Positions 28,701 through 42,212 of a DNA stretch of 64,000 nucleotides are shown in pieces; position 1 is the stretch's first letter, and every line of letters starts with the position of its first letter. This DNA comes from Marsupella aquatica (lineage: Eukaryota > Marchantiophyta), in the NCBI GenBank assembly GCA_973895155.1, contig OZ316897.1, positions 17,670,001 through 17,734,000 on the forward strand, in the 5' to 3' direction. The notes beneath the pieces were generated by a model. It searched no databases, was not told the origin of the DNA, and worked only from the letters and a program-made list of their open reading frames with translations. Both the position numbers and the translations under genes were made by a program.

Positions 28701-30247
28701 AGAAAGAGGAGTGTCTAAAATTTCTCACTTTACTCTAGTCTACCCCTCTTTGTTCCACAATTTTGGGAAACAATATTTAAAATGGTTAAATCTGTGTAAC
28801 TACAGTTTGGCTTTGCTAGTGGCAGTTTAACTTGGTGTGTGCAGTAACATTAGGGAATTGATTTCGAATTGATATACAATCAATTTCTGGATTCACTACA
28901 AAAGGGTGTCCCAAAACTTCCAAATGAGGGATGATGGGATTGGGCCATCAAGGAATGGCCGCAACTTTTGCATGTGGTTCTAGAAAAAGGTTTTGTTTTT
29001 TTCAAGTAGCCATTAGAGTGACTGCAAATAATGACATACTACCAATTCTTATGGCAAAAAATTCTTGACTGGGAATATTTGTAGTCTGTAACTTTGTGTG
29101 TCCGTAACCCTGCAACTAGGGAGTTAAGGTCCATGAAATTTTGAGACGCCCTAATGTGGAAAATTACCCGTCACCACCAATCCAGCCACAAGGATGGCAT
29201 AGGTTGCATAAGGACTCATGATTTTCCTTCTTTTTTCCATTTTGGGTGAAAAGAAAAGTCCCATAGACAGAAAAGGTTGGTTTTGGAGACTCGAATGGAC
29301 ACAGTCAACCTTAGTGTAGCAGTATTGGAGCAAAGTACTTGAATAAAACTATACATGATGTTATGGGAATATGATTTAATGTAGTTAGACCTGCATGTGT
29401 AAAAGGGAGTCCTTTACACGGTCATAGTAAAACATCCTCACCTAATCATACTGTAACGGTTATTTGTAACGTATTATGTAGACTGTTTAAACACCCATGA
29501 GTGCCATTCATTCAGCATGGCGCTTTTCCACATTCAGCCCTCGTAGTTTGTAGCGGCAATTTAGGACATTTTGGTCCTTCTTCACATTTTGGCTGCTCCT
29601 CCCGATGTTTCTTTCTTGCACTCCTTTTTTCAGTCGCTGTGGGTTCTTGCATTTTTGGCTGCTTGCTTCTTGATTTTTGTGCTCAGTTTTGCTCTAGATC
29701 TTTCCACTGGCAGTTTGGAGCAAGCCCTCTTAAAATAGATCAAAAATTGTATCATCATTAAACTCTCAATTCTGAACAGGTCACATGGATTCTCAGGAGA
29801 GGCAAAAACTATAAATTGTGTATAATTTTTCTAATGTATTTTCTCATCATTTGCAATCTTTTATACATCTGAGGGCCACAATGCTAGGTTGAGACTTTCT
29901 CCAATTCATGCATATGTTTTTTTGCCTTCAACAAAACATTGTATACTGGGTTTTAGTGTTGTGATGTTTCATTCAAATTTCTGCCCTATCAACCTCCTAT
30001 GGTAGGATGGAGGCTTCCCATGGTGGTAATGTGTGATGGAGGATTAGGGTTTGATTTCACATTTTGGTTTTGTTTACAGTCATGTGCCCTAAACACTAAA
30101 TCCTTAGTTTACACTTTTGTTAAATTCCTGGTGTTCTGAGACTTCAGATCTATTAAATTTTGCTTTGTGGGTTTGTAGGTGTACTCTAGATACAAACAGC
30201 ACTCCTCAAAGAGTATTGGTAATGGGACAATTGTCAGGCAACCAGGA

Positions 30248-30404
30248 ATTTGTTTGATGGGGCCCCAAAATGAATTGTATTACTTGATAGGACCCCTGAA
30301 ATTTTGGGTATATTTCAAGGTCAACCAAGATCTGGATCACTCAGGGATCCCTGAGGAGTCCTATCAAGTATCACGTTTCATTTTGGGGTCCCATCAAGCA
30401 AATC
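30248..30404. mobile_element. MITE-like element with ~47-bp inverted repeats
   Basis: The left arm (30249-30295) is the reverse complement of the right arm (about 30355-30402) at roughly 42 of 47 positions by eye, with a spacer of about 60 bp. The arms start and end in tttg...caaa. The size and lack of coding capacity fit a non-autonomous DNA transposon. Target-site duplications could not be fixed. Confidence 0.55.
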
Positions 30405-32403
30405 ACTCATCAAGCAACCATTGGTGGGAAATTTTTAGGCAACCATTGGTGTGAATTTTTTGCCGTAATGACACAATGTACGTAAGACATGTTGTCATTG
30501 CACTCATGAACTATGTACATTGTTGGATCAAAGCACTACTTTTCACGAATACTCATGAACTGTTTTCTTTGCAGTAAAAGTCCCAGATGTACATAAATGC
30601 CATGCTTAAAAGGGAGCTTGGTGGGAGCTTACAGGGAAATTTTGGGCACCTAAAAGGCAATGCTCATTCTCGGCTTTGCGGGTCTCCTTTAGACCATGAT
30701 TGATTGGAAAGTGTTTTTCACAAAGGAGGACACGTTCACCATAGGCTTCCAGAGATGCTCGCAGATTAAAGGGACGGACACAACATTCAATCCTTTAAGG
30801 CTAAAGATCATTATTCAAATATAAAATGACTGAGGTGAAGTCATTATTCAAATTCTTGCTTGATTTGCTGCATGTGTGGCTTTTGAGCTTGAAAAGCTTA
30901 GTTTCCTCCTTTATATTGTTTGAAACTCCCCGGAAAGCTACCACGATGGCATTAATGTATTTCTGGGACTTTTACTCCCAGCTATGGATATGCTTTGAGA
31001 CGATTGTGAAGACCTGAAGACTAGAAGACAACTTTTACTCCCAGCTATGGATATTCTTTGAGATGATTGTGAAGACCTGGTAACTATTGTGAAGACTATA
31101 AGACATATCCATATAACAGCTCAGTTTGATCATAATCTTGGGAAAGCTTCATCTGGCTTGGATGATTGCTTGAAAACAATTGATGACAGATAGGAACCAA
31201 TCCCAAAGACTGCATGATGCACTAGTAAAGAAGGGCGGAACAGTGCCACATAAATGGGACTGTGACACAGCAAATAAAGGTGAAGATAGTTTTGGTCTTT
31301 TGGCTTTTCAAATACAAATAAATAAGTTTAGAGGGATGAAAAGAGGGGTGTGGGGACTCATTTGGGAGGTGAGCGGACGGCTTGAGAAATAACTCTAAAA
31401 GCTGTCAAAACTGGCCAAAGGGGAAAAGGGGAAAAGGTAGGAGAAGAAATGACAAGAGATCTCCCAAAGAAAATCTGGAATGGGCCCATTTGCATTATTG
31501 GAGTAACCCTTTTACATAGTATTTCCCCCAATTTTGTCCCATTTTCCTATAATACAAGATAATCTCCTGGCTACTTATTGTAAAGATGTAAAGATTTGGG
31601 CACCGATGAGATGGAAACAGTCCCGGAACGCATATGCTGGTATGCACTGGGGTTGTATGACATATCTGACTTGGCAGAACACATTCCACATGGGTTCAGA
31701 TCTTGTTCCAAAATTATGGCTCTTACAAAGACCAAATAGGGAATCTGGCCCTGGTTTTGGCCCCTCTACATTAAGGATAACTTTACTGTGTCACTAAACC
31801 TTTGTTGGAGGGCATCAAGGCATTTTCTTGCAGATATATGAAACCACTGTCATAATTAACCATAAAAGTCACCAGTTCAGTCTTTGAATAAACCCAGAGA
31901 CTGCATCAAAACTCACCAGTTCAGAATTGAACTAGTGAAAGCTACTTCCTGGGCAAACTGTTTATAGCGACAACTCAGACCATAACTCTAAGTAAGGGCA
32001 TAATTGAAAGTGAGGGTATGTGCAAACAAGATGAACAAGAAATAGAGGAAATGTTTTTTAATTTCTGCAATTTTTTTGGGTCTTCTCTCCTCAAATTTAT
32101 TAACATTCAAGGAACGGGTAATCAGGTTAGTGTTTGTAGCAGAGCAAGCGGGATCTCTGAGCAAGGTTGCATGCAGGAGGGGGAAGGGGGTATGAACAGG
32201 GTCAGGCAGGTGGGGCTGAGTGGAATAGGGATGAGTGTCCACATGTATGCAAGGGATGGTCCAGACCTGCAACTGGTGCATTTAGTTGAATTGCCCCATA
32301 GTGTAGCAGTAAGTAACACAAGTAACACCCAGGCATAGGTTGGGAGAGGAGGTTCTAGTACTTCCGGGGGCATGCCCATGATGGAACCTTTCTCTTATGG
32401 AAA

Positions 32404-32439
32404 GAGGGAGGGAGGGGTTTACGGACCCCTCCCTCCCTC
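32404..32439. repeat. Perfect 14-bp G-rich/C-rich hairpin
   Basis: The arm gagggagggagggg (32404-32417) is followed by an 8-nt loop and its exact complement (32426-32439). The G-rich arm has several GGG runs and could also form a quadruplex. No gene is nearby to assign it to. Confidence 0.7.
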
Positions 32440-35400
32440 ACGCATTAAATGTTGTCCGTCCACTAAAACCATGTGGCAATATTTTTCTTTACAAAACTAG
32501 AGAGACACTTAGAGCTTGCAAATGTCAGTCCTATTCCAATCCTACCTGGGATTGAGTGGAACCCAACTTTAAGCTTTTATTACAAGCCAGGTAAGAACTT
32601 CTAGAGACTCCAAATGGGCCACACAAAAAACTCCTAGAGAAAAGGTGGGCCAACTCTTAGAGAAAAGTCCAAAGTTTTGCTCACTTGGCCATGTGAGATG
32701 TCCCATCCAAATGGCCCACAAAAAAAACATTTTGGTCCAGTCAACTTCTTGTGATATCCAAATTGGACGCTGGGTTAGGTTCAAAGACTTTGGCTCAAAC
32801 TGCTGCTGTGGCTATGTGAAGTAGGCTTTACTAGAGTGCCTTTGGAAATGGGTGATCACCAGAATACCCTGGCTCGAATCAAACTAAACAAATATCTGAC
32901 CCCTGTTTAGATATACACGAGAGCTTAGGGTTGAACCAACTCCTCATTCCAGGAGATAGAACTGGAATCCTAATCAGATCCTAAATATAGACCTTGTCCT
33001 TGACATAAAATTGGGCATCTGTTTATGAATAGCTTTCAAATGTGTCAATGAAACAGCATTCCATGTGGGTAAAACCCACTGGAGTTAGAATGATTGGATT
33101 CTTATAACTTTGATTCTTCCTTGAGCACTTTATCAGCCAAATGTTTTTTAAATTGGATATATAAGTGTATCATCTCCATTGATTAGAGCTAAATTTAAAA
33201 AGAAAAACAAATGGTTCGCCATTTTTCTTTATTCTAAGGCTTGAGCAGTAAGTATGACTACTGTAGTTTACATCTGAAATGATTATCTCCATTTTTTTTT
33301 AATAGATAGATCATTTTGGTTTCCCAAAAGTGGTAATCTGCAAGTACTCACAGCCACCTTCACAACAGCGAAACATCTGTTGGCAGCCGTGTATAATACA
33401 GACCATTTTTGTACTCATCAACAATGGAGAAGAGTCTCACAAATCTCCAAGTTTTTCTAGATAATAGATTGGACATCAAAGAACATGGTGGAAAAAGGAG
33501 CCTAACATAACAAAGATCTATAGGTTGTTCAAATAAAGGCACAAGTTTGCCAAAAACCAAAATTTTGGCAAACATTTTTACAGGTGGTCAAAGTGCCTGG
33601 AAAAACTACTCAAAATGTACTTGAAAAAATTGAAACATCCTTCCAAAAGCAGCTGTCATGTGAATTTAGGGTGTAAAAAGAGGCAACTTGTTTAAACAAA
33701 TTCACGAGGATCTATGGGCAAAAGAAATCCATGGGTCCAAGTGGCTTGCTATTGTCACAAAATGGTTTTGAAAACTCTATTTTTACAATATTTATTTGGA
33801 TTTAAAAACTCCTAAATAATACTTTATTCAAAAATTTAGTGAGGCAACCTAGTGAGGCCTCTGTCAATGAAAAGGTGTCTTAGCATATGTGACACAAGGC
33901 AGAGTTAGGCATGGCAAATCTTAAACCACATCTGCCACTATAAAAGCCTCATTCCATGTCTCACTACTCACCATAAAAGGTGGAAACCTAGCACCTTTGG
34001 TGGAGTACTTGCCAAAAAAATGTTTTGCAGTCAGCACCTTTTGTGGAGCTCAAAATCCATTTTTGAACTTGTACTCTTTAGAATGAGAGTTACAGGTTAC
34101 CCGTAGCCCTTTATAGGGGCAGGTGTGGTTTAAACAACCTGACTGGGCTAGCTTGTGGTGGTAGGGAAGTCAAATGGCATGTGCCTTCAAAACATTTGGG
34201 GTTTAGAGTAGCTCAGGTGCAAACTGTAGCTGTAGCTCAGGTACAAACTGGCAGAAAAAGGGCCGCTTTGCAAAAATGTATCCTTCAGTGTGAGGGCCCA
34301 ATGAATAGGGAGTGTCAAAGCAGGGCTATAACGGAGTAGAGGCCAACTGAAAGGACATGACATAAACTGTAAGGGGCTACCTAAATACATGCCCCATGAG
34401 GATGGTAAGTCCAAAAAGTTTTAGCTATAAGACCTTGCTTTGACAGTACACTGCTGTGACAAGCCCTAATAGCCACCTGACTGACTGTAGAGACCAAAGA
34501 TTTTGAAAATCTACACCAATTAGTGTTATTTTTGCTTCTGAACGAAGTTCACATAAATTAAATTAGTGTGACTAACACTAATTAACGTGACAGCGTATTA
34601 AAGAGACAAAAATTTAAAATGATTGGCATCATGGGAACTCTCACACTCTCTGAGAATCGGACAATCGGGACACATTGGGATACCCGTAATGTGGAGACTC
34701 TCCTGCCGCTTCGCCGTGCCAACATGAACATATTTTATTCGTGTAGTTTGAGCAGTCCACTGGAGAGGAGTGAGATCGATTGTCCTACAGTGGTCTCGAG
34801 GTTCTTGCTTGGAAGGGAGATTTTAATGGCAAATACCTTTTGCCAGTACAGTCCTGGAGTACTTATCCACCACTGCTGGACCATATGGCGACAGCCTGCA
34901 TGATCGACCTACAAGAAGCGCATTGGCAGGCTCCTTTGCAATAGAGCACAATGAGCTAATTAATCTACTTCGAGATGTCCGTCAGTGTATCCCCGAACAC
35001 TCCAATTCTTTTGGAAGTTATAGGGCTGTAGCAATGCTGTTCGAATATAAATTATAAAAATGTGGCTTCTCCCACATTTGACGGCTTGGACTGCACGTCT
35101 AACTTTGAACCGTTCCAGCACTTCAATATCCCTGATACTTGAGTGTGAAGATTGTTCTTCTGGCCATAGATGACCTTCTTTACCGGGCATTACAGTCGTT
35201 TAACGTGCGGATAGGAGTGACAGTCGTTGGTTTCTCATTGTCCCGGCTCATTGTCAGCTCCAGAGTGATGCTAATTAAAATGCTCACTCGTTCAATTCAT
35301 CTGGTAGGCTTGCTAGCTAGGTAGCCTGGTGATCGGACGAAGAAGCTATTCCGCGTAACGCAATTGAGCTCACAGTGCTCGGACAATCGATGCTGCAGTG

Positions 35401-37006
35401 CCGGTACGTACCAAGCTTTTAGATTTTTCAATATCTAAATCTTTCCCATTGCTAAGCAATTGATTGCCTGGTTGGTTTTTATAGTATGTAATTGAGGTCC
35501 ATGTGAGCGACTGAGCTATTTATAAGAACTGTATATAGCTGAGGCTCTCGGCAGATCATGCCCAACGAATCAAATTCAAGACGAGCTACCTATGCACGAA
35601 GGTTTTGACAAGTAAAATATGTTAGGCCTCCACGTACTGGTGATAAGTAAACTTTTGGCTGGAAGGTGGACATCGTTAGACTTGGAGATAATCGTCACGA
35701 GCTGTAAGCCAGGATGATGTGTATTGGGTGAGATAATTGATGTAGTCTTTGCCTACCTTACAATTGGATGTCGATCTTGGTTTGATCTCAATTTTGATAT
35801 GAATGTACTCAATCGAGTTTTGGGTCAGTTAGTACTATCAAAAACGAACTGTAACAAATCCTCTTGAACTGCGTTAGCAGCAGCAGTTCTCAGCGTCTTC
35901 CCGTACAGAAAGAGTCCAACTGAGAGTTCCTTCTCACGCGCTCGGACGATATATCCCGAGAAAGATCCAAAGAACGGTGTGATGCCTGAATTGAAGAATA
36001 GTCTAAGTTATTTCGAAGACAAAATTCGGTGAGCCGACGTTGTTTCCAAACCAGGCTTTGATGAGGGCATTGATGCGATATCCACATATCCATGCCTGAC
36101 GGAATGGTGACTGGAACGCGTCAATCGACTCCACACAACTGGCGATTCGCATACTGAGGTCAGCTATCTGGGCATCAGCTGAGATACAAACCTCCAACAA
36201 GTTATCATTGATTCTTTAATCGTTGTTGATCCGCAGTCCAATCTGTGGAGCATTATCTGTAACTGTCTCTTTTTCCCAAATCGGACGTGCCGTCTAGTGA
36301 CTTTGTCTCATTTGTGAGAGCTTTGTACATCTCATCTTGCCTCACTTCCAAGCTACAACCTCCACGTGTCTGGTTCTTGTTCTACAACCTCCAGCACTAG
36401 ATAGCGATGCTTTTAATTTCTGGCTTTTGTGTGAGCTCATCGTGGTTTTGATACTTGTGCTGGCGGCCGGCTTCTGATTGCTACGAGCGGTGATGCCCAT
36501 CCGAAATTGGATCGTCTACTGCCTTCAATTAAGTTATTGGCTGATCTCCGTACCGCTCCTCTCTCATGAACCATTAATTGCATAATTTGGGCAAATGCCT
36601 CCGTGACAAATATTCTGCTCAATCATCCCAGTTTGTTGTTCCAACTCTTCAGACGAAAAAACAAATGCTTGTTGGTGAAACGGGGATCCGATGACCACAA
36701 TCGACCAGCGACCGTACGTGACAGAAGGGCAAGAATCGAATTCTCAAACATCATTGTTCGGGTCCGAACCTTTTTCCTCCGAATTTCACTCGAGAATCTA
36801 AGTTTTCAACGTGATGTCTTCTCCAATAATTCCAGTCTCAACAACAATTAACAACCGGGTCTGACGAGCTTACAGCCTTCATAGGTATTTTCACCATGGT
36901 ACACTCCGGGGGGTCGTAGCGAACCCCTGGACGAGGAGGCCTGAAGGTAGAATATATTCTCCAACTCCTGCACCCAACATTAGACGGTAACTTTTCATGC
37001 CACCGA

Positions 37007-37017
37007 ATTATATATGG
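37007..37017 (+). promoter_or_regulatory. Candidate TATA box of the PADRE gene
   Basis: The sequence attatatatgg lies about 300 bp before the ATG at 37308, implying a leader of roughly 270 nt. Confidence 0.35.
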
Positions 37018-37307
37018 GTCCTGTTACTTTTGGGTTAGCACGGACTAGACGCATCTTCGACCTGACATTTTTCTTGTGCTGTTTTCTTTAGATGCAGAAG
37101 TTGCTCACTACACTCACACGAGGACGCGCGGGGTACTCAAGTGACGAATATATTCGTGTCAAACAATAGTTCTGGGCTCGGGTCATGTCGATTCCAGAGT
37201 TTGACCGATTCATTCTACAAACATGGTTTCGTGCACACTAATGGCCAGATCTCCGAATCGTCAGTGAGCAACTTGGAATTAAGTTGACAAGAAGGATCGA
37301 GCAAAAC

Positions 37308-38582
37308 ATGGGCAACTCGGTGACAGTAATCAAAGTTCACGTCGGAGACGGTGTCTCATATTACAAAACGCCAGTACGCGTGATGGAGATTTTGAGAGAG
37401 CATCCGGAATACGTCGTGACGTCGATGAGCAAAGGCAAACGCATCATCCTGTCGTCCGAGGTGAACCTCCAACCTGGACGCACATACTACCTCGTCTCTC
37501 CCGACCATCTCTTCTCAGCCACAGCGGAATCTCAGATACCCTCTGTCCAGGCTCTGAGCTGCTGTTCCCGGGGATACGGCAAGCGCTATCGGGTTGTTGC
37601 AATCTATTCGTCCACGAAATCTCTTTTGGCGACGGCCATCTCAAAACGCAATTCCTTGGAAAACAAATCGTCTGTCGCGATATGCAATTTGGGAGATGCT
37701 GATCAACAACCTAGACGCAAGAGAACATTGATACTCAAGGATAATTGTACTGACGATTCAAAGGTGATGACGTTCCTTCAAGCCCCAGATGCTCCTGCTC
37801 CTCGTGCGCTAACCCGTGCACCAAGTGTGATGAGCGAAAGGTCAAGGTCCCAAAATGAGTTGAGAGATGTCTACAGTCCAACTCCAGACCCATCCGAATT
37901 CGGCAGTCCCCAGTTTTTGCCTTTGGGGCACGGGATAATCGCAAAAGTCGGTGAACAGAGCTCGAGCAAGAGGCGTAGCAGTTTCATATCGAATACCGGA
38001 GCAGATTTGGAAAAGGTGAGTTCTTCTTGCATTCCATGGAAAAGCTCGAAGAGGCTGGAGCCCGAGCGCGGAGGAACCGTCTCGCAGACTATACTCTCAA
38101 AAGAAAAGTGGCTTGAGGACATGATTAGAGGCGCAGACAATCAGTGGAAAAGGAATAAGCCGCAGGCTCAAGGTTATACGAGGGAAGGTGCCGAGTGTAA
38201 CGAACTTATACTTTCTTGTGAGCGGAAAGTATGGGAACGGTGCTTGCCATCCGGTGGCACATTGCCGAAGTCCGATGAACTGTACCTCGATTACTCTCAA
38301 TGTCTGACGACGCCAGGATCGTCGCCGGGAGGAATTTCTTTCGATATGGTAGCTGGTCATCATGATCAGCAGTTGATTCGCCACGAAGATTATCCAAAGG
38401 ATCCGCAGGTAGCCAAGAGCGCAAGATTGCAGTTAGAGATTGTGGAGTGCGAGCAGAGCGTGGAATTGGATGATCGTCAACATCCGTTGTGGTTGAAGAT
38501 GGATGAAATCGAGCGCCAATTTCTGAAGAGACTGGCTCCTTCAGCTTCTCCTCCTACTGCACAAAGCTCATTGGAAAAGTGA
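37308..38582 (+). CDS. PADRE (DUF4228) domain protein
   Basis: Single exon, 424 codons. The frame is open upstream (to 37284) but without an ATG, so MGNSVTVIKVHVGDG at 37308 is the start. MGN with Ser at position 4 is a plausible N-myristoylation site, and MGN starts are usual in this family. Residues about 5-110 form the PADRE domain: a beta-rich start, then KTPVRVMEILREHPEYVV, an LSSEVNLQPGRTYYLV segment near residue 60, and a second basic stretch (SCCSRGYGKRYRVV). The rest is Ser/Arg/Pro-rich and probably disordered (RAPSVMSERSRS, SSSKRRSSF), with a more ordered acidic end (QHPLWLKMDEIERQFLKRL). PADRE genes in Arabidopsis respond to pathogens and abiotic stress; the biochemical role is unknown. 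At 424 residues it is longer than typical flowering-plant members (about 150-250). Confidence 0.85.
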   Translation: MGNSVTVIKVHVGDGVSYYKTPVRVMEILREHPEYVVTSMSKGKRIILSSEVNLQPGRTYYLVSPDHLFSATAESQIPSVQALSCCSRGYGKRYRVVAIYSSTKSLLATAISKRNSLENKSSVAICNLGDADQQPRRKRTLILKDNCTDDSKVMTFLQAPDAPAPRALTRAPSVMSERSRSQNELRDVYSPTPDPSEFGSPQFLPLGHGIIAKVGEQSSSKRRSSFISNTGADLEKVSSSCIPWKSSKRLEPERGGTVSQTILSKEKWLEDMIRGADNQWKRNKPQAQGYTREGAECNELILSCERKVWERCLPSGGTLPKSDELYLDYSQCLTTPGSSPGGISFDMVAGHHDQQLIRHEDYPKDPQVAKSARLQLEIVECEQSVELDDRQHPLWLKMDEIERQFLKRLAPSASPPTAQSSLEK

Positions 38583-41500
38583 GCTCAAGAGGCCTCTAAA
38601 CTTTGATCTATCAATTCTCTTGAGTAAAAAATAAGTTATGATCATCGAGCTCATATGATTTGTACAGGTTGCATCTCAGGTGTACGTACGTCACCTATAA
38701 TTTGGACAATTTCATCCTCTTTATAGCTCCGATTGATACTGTAATACGACAGTCAAGACCTCGAACAATTACTGTACACCCAATTTTCTAGTACTAACAA
38801 CTCAGTACTAACAACTCAACTAAGCGAAGTTCTGTTACTCAGGTTTATATGGATAGAAGTAGTTTTGAGACTCTTGCCCTGCACAATTGAGGTCTTTGAC
38901 GTTTCCAAGTTTCCATCTGACTTACTGTTGTCCTTGGAAATCAATCAGGTTTCCTGGGAACGGTGCCGCGGCCGGACCGCGTTCTCTCAAGTTCAGTCAC
39001 GTAGACCGAGGATGACGATCAAACGCATGAAAATTAAAGGCCCGTAGGCATCACTGATACCAGCTCGATCCAGGTCTACTTGTCCTTTGAGAATCCAGAT
39101 GCGGCCGGTCTCTCTGATCCAGTTTCCTTCCATCAGTCTCTGCAGCTGTAATGATTTCGAATTCGAATTCTAGGCCGAAACCACGTACTCCCACGTATTC
39201 TATACAGCTTGTGCATTGTGGTTTGGAATATTTACCGGTAAGTCGCTTGACATCGACTGTGCAAGGCCATGGTCATCCTAATAAGTTGACCATTTTTGAA
39301 ATGCGACACCTGAACGGTACATTGCCAGTAAATTAGTCTAGGGTTTCTTAGAACGTACGAACATTGCTGTTGCAATCTTTTAATCTATTGGTTTGAGGAG
39401 ATTTTGTATGAAAGCAATATTATCGATCAAGGCCCACGCTTAATGCACCCATTGGTTTATTGAAAACTGATAACAACTTTATGAAAAGCTAGCAGACTGG
39501 TATATATGATTGAAACTTGATATCCGAAGACCTAATGGCGTTTTCGGTTTTTGCTTTCTATGACCTTAGTTACCAAGAAAGTTTAGGCTTCAATCAACCT
39601 AAGGCTATCGCCAAGCGACCCTAGCCACAGTCGCTTCTTGCATTTTACTTCTAACATAACCATTCGTACATACAATTTCATTGGCGATGACATTAAGCAA
39701 GCATCATCAGGAAGTCAGTAGCTGGTAGCTCAGTCATTTCAAGTCCCAATCCTGGACAATAACCAAAAGAGTTCCGGTGGTGGATCATAGGAGACTCTGG
39801 CCGGAATCGATCATGCATGTTCCCATCCTGATAGCAATCCTTAATTGATAAGATCGACAATCACGACAATTTCGTGAAAAGTTTACGATATCATATGTTT
39901 CATGTTGATTAATGATTGGTGTCACTATCCAAAATTGTATTATGAAAGAAACTTCTACAGCTGGTACACGGGTACGCGTGTTCTGATTGGCTTTTATCTC
40001 CCTGTAGTTACCAGAACATTGCGCTACGTACTGATAAATTCATTTCATCAAGGAAGTGAAAGTACGAAAGCAAGGATTGGACGTACTGCAGCCCCAGATG
40101 ATCTCGGACAGTCCCCAATTTAAGACGAGAGAGCTCCTTAATTCGGTACCTAAGCAAATGCCGGGGATCGAGTTTATCGCCGTTGCTATCAATTTCCATG
40201 CAGCATTGATTGGTGATGTGATGGGAGTGGGCCAAGCTTCGGGTATAATTAGCCTACAATTATGTTTAAGGGCTCAACACTTGGATAACAGTTAGGCTAT
40301 TTTTGGCAACCAGATATAATGGACTATGCAGCCCCACCGGTGTGAGTGCTCCGAGGCAAGGTAAGGAGCACTCAGCAGGATTTGTGAAAAACTTAAGAAT
40401 GAAAGGGACTCTCATCTATGAGCAGAAAACACCTGAAACTGAAACTTGAGGATGCAAAACGTGACAACTATCTGCTCTGAGTTTGCTACGGTAGCAGTTG
40501 GTAGTAGTTTGGACGACAACATGGATGCTTGAAAGAGATCGTGGATAATGATTGTTGGTTGCTAAGTGAAGTAGAGTGGCCTTCCTGAGTGAACTGGCAG
40601 GGCCATGAAAGCCATATGAATTCCTTGTCCAGAAGGCTGCATTAATAAAGTCTTCAGCTCTCATCGATGGGGTAGCTTCAAAACATCATTCATAGCAAAA
40701 GCCACATATTTTGGTTCTCCAGGGAGGGAGGGAGGGTGACAGTGTGTCCATTCGCAATGACCCACATCATTGCCGGCCCAAAGCAGGACGGCAAGATCGA
40801 TAATGGCTGGATGATTTCGCAATCCACTCTGGACTACTCTGCACTGACCATGTGTCCATCAGTTTAGAGTAGGACGGAATTTCCTTTCCAAGCTGCTGTA
40901 AGTTGTTCCCCTACCTCCCCGGCGCGGACCTTCACAAAATTATTGCCGAAAGCAAGAGCAAGCCTGTACTTTACTCATAGCACATGGGTGAATTTAGTTA
41001 GTCAGGTGAGGCTTTAGACTTGGTAAACACCCGCATCAGCACTCGAGATGGTTCAATTCGGACGCTCACGGGTGAAACCATTGTATTAACAGTAGTATAT
41101 TCACTTCATTCATGGGGAATTATACTACCACATCGATTAGCATGCGTGGTGGTTATGTTCTTAGTCCATCAACGCAATATGATCTGCTCTGCAACGTCTG
41201 AAGAACGGCGAGCGCACAGGATGCTCATTCATCCGCAGGGACTATACCGTCGCAATAGAGAGTGTTATTCGGTCCGAAGCTTCCTATCTGTCCATCTCCA
41301 AATTAAGTATTCAGCTTGCTGCCGCTGTTTGCTTTTGAATTGATTAATGTGCATGTCCGTTAAAGCGAGGACTTCATGTTCTGGGCATAACGTTTGGAAG
41401 AGCTTCGTGAACGCGAAGTCCCCTCAGGATGCGAACAAGGGATCCGGACAATATCCTCTAACTTGCAGTGGATTTAGAACCTTTATATAAGTAAGCGCTT

Positions 41501-42212
41501 GGTTCATTGCTGCGTTCTTGTTCTAACAAGCCCCTGAACTGCCGCTGCAACCCTTTTAGACTTGGGCTTGTTAGTGCAATTTTTTTTACCTAACCGGAGT
41601 ATCATTCAAGCTCGGCCGCGCGCTAGAAGAGTCGTCGATCGTAAGAGCTGCAATGGCCTCCGATACGAGTTCGCATCCTGAGAGTCGAGTTCATATCCAC
41701 ATGCATGATCAGACTACAATTTGACTCGGATCAAGGACACGGGCACAGATCGAGTCACTGTCCGGTACAATGGAGTCGAGGTCTTTATGTGACCAGACCT
41801 GCTCGTCCATAACAACTTTCAGTTTAGAGTAGTTAGGTCTCAAGCTCGCGGATCTTTGGCAGCTGGAGTGAAGCGATCCAGGTTGAATTGATAGCTGGTT
41901 TCGCAGTCCTCATTTATGCTAGCAGATTCTAGATCGACCCAGCCAGCGATTGAAGGTATCACAGATCGATCGATTAAGATCAACTCCACCTGTTGCTTCT
42001 GTACAGCATGGATTTATCCCAGCTACTACATTTTGAAGCCTGCACTATCGTCGTTGAGTACAAAGGTTTAGACCGGTTTTTGATTGAGTGGGAGCTAGGA
42101 TCGATGGCTTTCTGGCCTGCATCAGATCTATCTTATTGACTAGCTTGGAGATTGCAAACCTTGAATATACGGATATCCACCGTCGGAGAGAAATCATCCA
42201 ATTGGGCATCCA
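38583..42212. other. Intergenic DNA, no gene seen
   Basis: Open frames up to 107 codons (such as 41020-41343) show no motif or splice context. The last few hundred bases should contain the promoter and leader of the carboxylesterase gene. No clear repeat array was seen. Confidence 0.45.

Larger units (their letters stand above)
28701..37006. other. Gene-poor, repeat-bearing interval
   Basis: Over 8 kb without a supported gene. Named items inside: a third copy of the 'agttaaggtccat' repeat at about 29086-29150; an inverted-repeat element at 30248-30404; a 63-bp tandem duplication at 30968-31083 ('acttttactcccagctatgg'); and a perfect hairpin at 32404-32439. The largest open frames (31534-31797 and 32018-32338 on +, 36003-36200 on -) show no motif, splice partners or coding-like composition. 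Confidence 0.45.

Noticed and set aside
28448-28702. GC-rich 84-codon Arg-rich frame upstream of RWA
   Set aside because: The composition follows the local GC content and CpG richness; no motif or splice evidence.
39720-39790. tRNA-like start 'ctggtagctcagt'
   Set aside because: No matching acceptor stem, anticodon arm or T-loop sequence follows.
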